From Candidatus Woesearchaeota archaeon CG11_big_fil_rev_8_21_14_0_20_43_8 (GTDB taxonomy: Archaea; Nanobdellota; Nanobdellia; Woesearchaeales; CG08-08-20-14), in NCBI GenBank assembly GCA_002762705.1, contig PCVE01000029.1, positions 1-7,942 of the forward strand: a stretch of DNA of 7,942 bases, given 5' to 3'. The notes below the pieces were generated by a model that saw nothing but the letters and a program-made list of their open reading frames with translations, had not been told where the DNA came from and did not search any database. This document shows positions 7,297 to 7,942 of the stretch, one piece after another; position 1 is the first letter of the stretch, and every line of letters begins with the position of its first letter. A program made the position numbers and the translations under genes.

Positions 7297-7310
7297 GTTT
7301 TATTTAAAAC
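7297..7310 (-). promoter_or_regulatory. Near-symmetric TATA element, possibly bidirectional
   Basis: The minus strand reads GTTTTAAATAAAAC, a TATA-like sequence centred about 45 nt upstream of the oxidoreductase ATG. It predicts a start near 7278 and a leader of about 19 nt containing GGGGAT. The element is nearly palindromic. Read on the plus strand it predicts a start near 7330, exactly where the 13-bp inverted repeat begins, so it might also drive an RNA rightwards. Confidence 0.4.
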
Positions 7311-7383
7311 TTTGTCTTCGCACGGGTTTTGTAGAAAGTCGTGTTTTGATAATTTATGCCTATTTATTTTTATATCTCCACTT

Positions 7384-7420
7384 GACAGTGTCCCGACCGC
7401 AAAGCGGTCCGGACACTGTC
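7384..7420. repeat. Long hairpin with AAA loop
   Basis: Arms GACAGTGTCC (7384-7393) and GGACACTGTC (7411-7420) pair perfectly. A C/C mismatch (7394, 7410) follows, then GACCGC and GCGGTC pair around an AAA loop (7401-7403). This gives 16 base pairs with one mismatch. It is too GC-rich and too regular to be chance. No T-run follows, so it is not a standard terminator. Confidence 0.85.
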
Positions 7421-7479
7421 TACCCTTGCTATTTTTGATCCACCATAGATTTATGATCTGTCGGGCGAGGCCAAAAAGC

Positions 7480-7510
7480 GCACGCTGACCAGAGGGCATG
7501 GTCAGGGTGC
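7480..7510. repeat. Interrupted hairpin inside the bracketed region
   Basis: GCAC (7480-7483) pairs with GTGC (7507-7510). After a G/G mismatch (7484, 7506), CTGACC (7485-7490) pairs with GGTCAG (7500-7505), leaving a 9-nt loop. This is the second internal helix between the 13-bp inverted repeats. Confidence 0.6.
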
Positions 7511-7663
7511 CCAATTAAAAGATAAGAGATATATCTTCAGAGACGACGACTTTCTACAGAGCCCTCTGCATAGAATCTTCGCTATCGCTTCGTTCCTTGC
7601 CCTTCCCGATAAATGGGATGATACTGTTCAATCGTTTACAATTACGTAGAAATGCTTTCCATT

Positions 7664-7722
7664 GCGCTATGCGCTTGAGCTAAATCCGCTTTGCGGATTT
7701 AAGTTTGCTCAAGCAAACTTAA
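7664..7722. repeat. Cluster of overlapping hairpins (three stems, one alternative)
   Basis: GCGC-TAT-GCGC (7664-7674) is followed by a 9-bp stem with TTT loop, TAAATCCGC/GCGGATTTA (7681-7701). That stem runs into an 11-bp stem with a 2-nt gap, TTAAGTTTGCT/AGCAAACTTAA (7699-7722). In addition GCTTGAGC (7673-7680) is the reverse complement of GCTCAAGC (7707-7714), so an outer 8-bp helix enclosing the 9-bp stem competes with the 11-bp stem. Confidence 0.8.
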
Positions 7723-7735
7723 CGAAACGCACCTC

Positions 7736-7787
7736 CGAAGCTACTCTCGTAAGCAAAGCTTACGGAGCATTGTGGCTTCGCCACAAT
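7736..7787. repeat. Paired hairpins with competing outer helix
   Basis: CGTAAGC-AAA-GCTTACG (7748-7764) and ATTGTGGC-TTC-GCCACAAT (7769-7787) are perfect stems of 7 and 8 bp with 3-nt loops. CGAAGC (7736-7741) can pair with GCTTCG (7775-7780), which would enclose the first hairpin and disrupt the second. This repeats the nested arrangement seen at 7673-7722. On the minus strand the second hairpin tip reads GCGAAGC. Confidence 0.75.
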
Positions 7788-7791
7788 ACAG

Positions 7792-7817
7792 CGGAAAATG
7801 TAGACGGAAAACGTAGC
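7792..7817 (-). terminator. 13-bp tandem repeat at the tRNA 3' end, likely tRNA terminator
   Basis: On the plus strand CGGAAAATGTAG (7792-7803) and CGGAAAACGTAG (7805-7816) form a 13-bp-period tandem repeat with one difference in the 12 bases. The second copy runs into the tRNA acceptor end. Read on the tRNA strand this gives two TTTT runs shortly after the mature 3' end, suitable for stopping transcription of the tRNA gene. Confidence 0.5.
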
Positions 7818-7930
7818 GGGGGAAGGATTTGAACCTTCGACCTTCGGGTTTCTTGGACCCCTGCGTCCAAGAATACGAACGCAGTGAGTTATATGAGCCC
7901 GACGGGCACTCCTGACTGCCCTACCCCGCT
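7814..7930 (-). tRNA. Initiator tRNA-Met (CAU) with 42-nt anticodon-loop intron
   Basis: The minus strand folds into a full cloverleaf. The acceptor is AGCGGGG/CCCCGCT with A1-U72. The D stem is GGGC/GCCC, and the anticodon stem TCGGG/CCCGA has the three G-C pairs typical of initiators. The T arm is GAAGG-TTCAAAT-CCTTC and the discriminator is A73 (7814). The anticodon CAU is at 7893-7895. The A1-U72 pair together with the GGG/CCC stem marks it as the initiator rather than elongator Met or Ile2. A 42-nt intron at 7850-7891 interrupts the anticodon loop after position 37 (36/37 is also possible by sequence ambiguity), the canonical archaeal site. Spliced length is 74 nt plus A73. CCA is not encoded (next bases CGT) and must be added. 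A canonical bulge-helix-bulge is not obvious. The promoter lies outside the window. Confidence 0.93.
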
Positions 7931-7942
7931 ATGGGTCTTTAT

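Larger units (their letters stand above)
7330..7558. repeat. 13-bp perfect inverted repeat bracketing 229 bp (structured RNA or element remnant)
   Basis: TGTAGAAAGTCGT (7330-7342) is repeated as its exact reverse complement at 7546-7558. The 203 bp between contain a 16-bp-stem hairpin (7384-7420) and a second hairpin (7480-7510), a layout expected of a multibranched RNA closed by a terminal helix. A TATA-like element 26 nt to the left fits a plus-strand transcript beginning at 7330. A mobile-element remnant (terminal inverted repeats) is the alternative, but I see no target-site duplication at the outer ends and no transposase. Strand and function are undetermined. Confidence 0.5.
7260..7813. 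other. Non-coding, inverted-repeat-rich spacer
   Basis: These 554 bases hold no convincing protein gene. The left end (7260-7329) holds the oxidoreductase leader and promoter. The middle (7330-7558) is bracketed by a 13-bp inverted repeat and contains two internal hairpins. The right part (7559-7813) is packed with short perfect hairpins, most with a GC-NNN-GC tip, and ends with a 13-bp tandem repeat beside the tRNA. A minus-strand frame at 7281-7514 is open but runs through the hairpin arms and looks accidental. Confidence 0.7.

Noticed and set aside
7281..7514. Minus-strand open frame of 77 codons upstream of the oxidoreductase gene
   Set aside because: It reads straight through the arms of the 16-bp hairpin and into the oxidoreductase promoter, has no domain-like sequence, and is explained by the structured non-coding region.
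7330..7558. Miniature transposable element with 13-bp terminal inverted repeats
   Set aside because: No target-site duplication is visible outside the repeats and no second copy or transposase is in the window; kept only as an alternative to the structured RNA.
7330..7580. Possible RNase P RNA, from fragments such as GAGGCCAAA, GAAAGTC and ACAGAGCCC
   Set aside because: The fragments resemble conserved pieces of RNase P RNA only loosely, are not in a layout that forms the P4 helix convincingly, and the diagnostic GGAAAGTCC and ACAGAACCC strings are not exact. A covariance search would settle it.
7384..7787. CRISPR-like array from multiple palindromes
   Set aside because: The palindromes differ in sequence and spacing; there is no repeated unit with unique spacers and no cas gene.

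Overview
The window looks archaeal. The evidence is: TATA/box A elements about 26 nt upstream of start codons, giving leaderless or short-leader transcripts; T-run terminators without hairpins; a Dph6-type diphthamide-synthesis ATP pyrophosphatase; an initiator tRNA-Met with A1-U72, an anticodon-loop intron and no encoded CCA; and a large secreted-type protein with about 50 N-glycosylation sequons and a CARDB domain. The gene mix and hairpin-rich spacer would suit a small-genome (DPANN-like) archaeon, but no lineage marker proves this.

Layout, left to right. (1) 1-2897 (+): the 3' part of a very large surface protein gene that enters from outside the window, ending near a T8 run. (2) 2992-4211 (-): two genes joined by a 4-base ATGA stop/start overlap. 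Upstream is a Dph6-like PP-loop ATPase with a TATA box placed for a leaderless mRNA; downstream is a stand-alone class I glutamine amidotransferase. (3) 4212-4379: a divergent promoter region. (4) 4380-5084 (+): an unrecognised soluble protein, then a T-rich terminator. (5) 5231-5626 (+): a small YkgJ-type cysteine-rich metal-chelating protein, whose stop codon lies 1 nt from the stop of the next, convergent gene. (6) 5628-7259 (-): a phytoene desaturase/carotenoid isomerase-family FAD oxidoreductase. (7) 7260-7813: about 550 bp with no convincing protein gene, full of inverted repeats. A 13-bp inverted repeat brackets 229 bp that may be a structured RNA, and several hairpins share a GC-NNN-GC tip. 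(8) 7814-7930 (-): intron-containing initiator tRNA-Met.

How the genes may work together. The clearest functional unit is the coupled pair at 2992-4211. Dph6 enzymes amidate diphthine on elongation factor 2 with ATP and ammonia. A co-translated glutaminase that resembles the GATase half of split archaeal GMP synthase suggests a two-subunit, glutamine-fed amide synthetase. This is inference, but it is the most testable new idea here. The other genes look like independent transcription units. The second notable region is the non-coding stretch 7330-7790.
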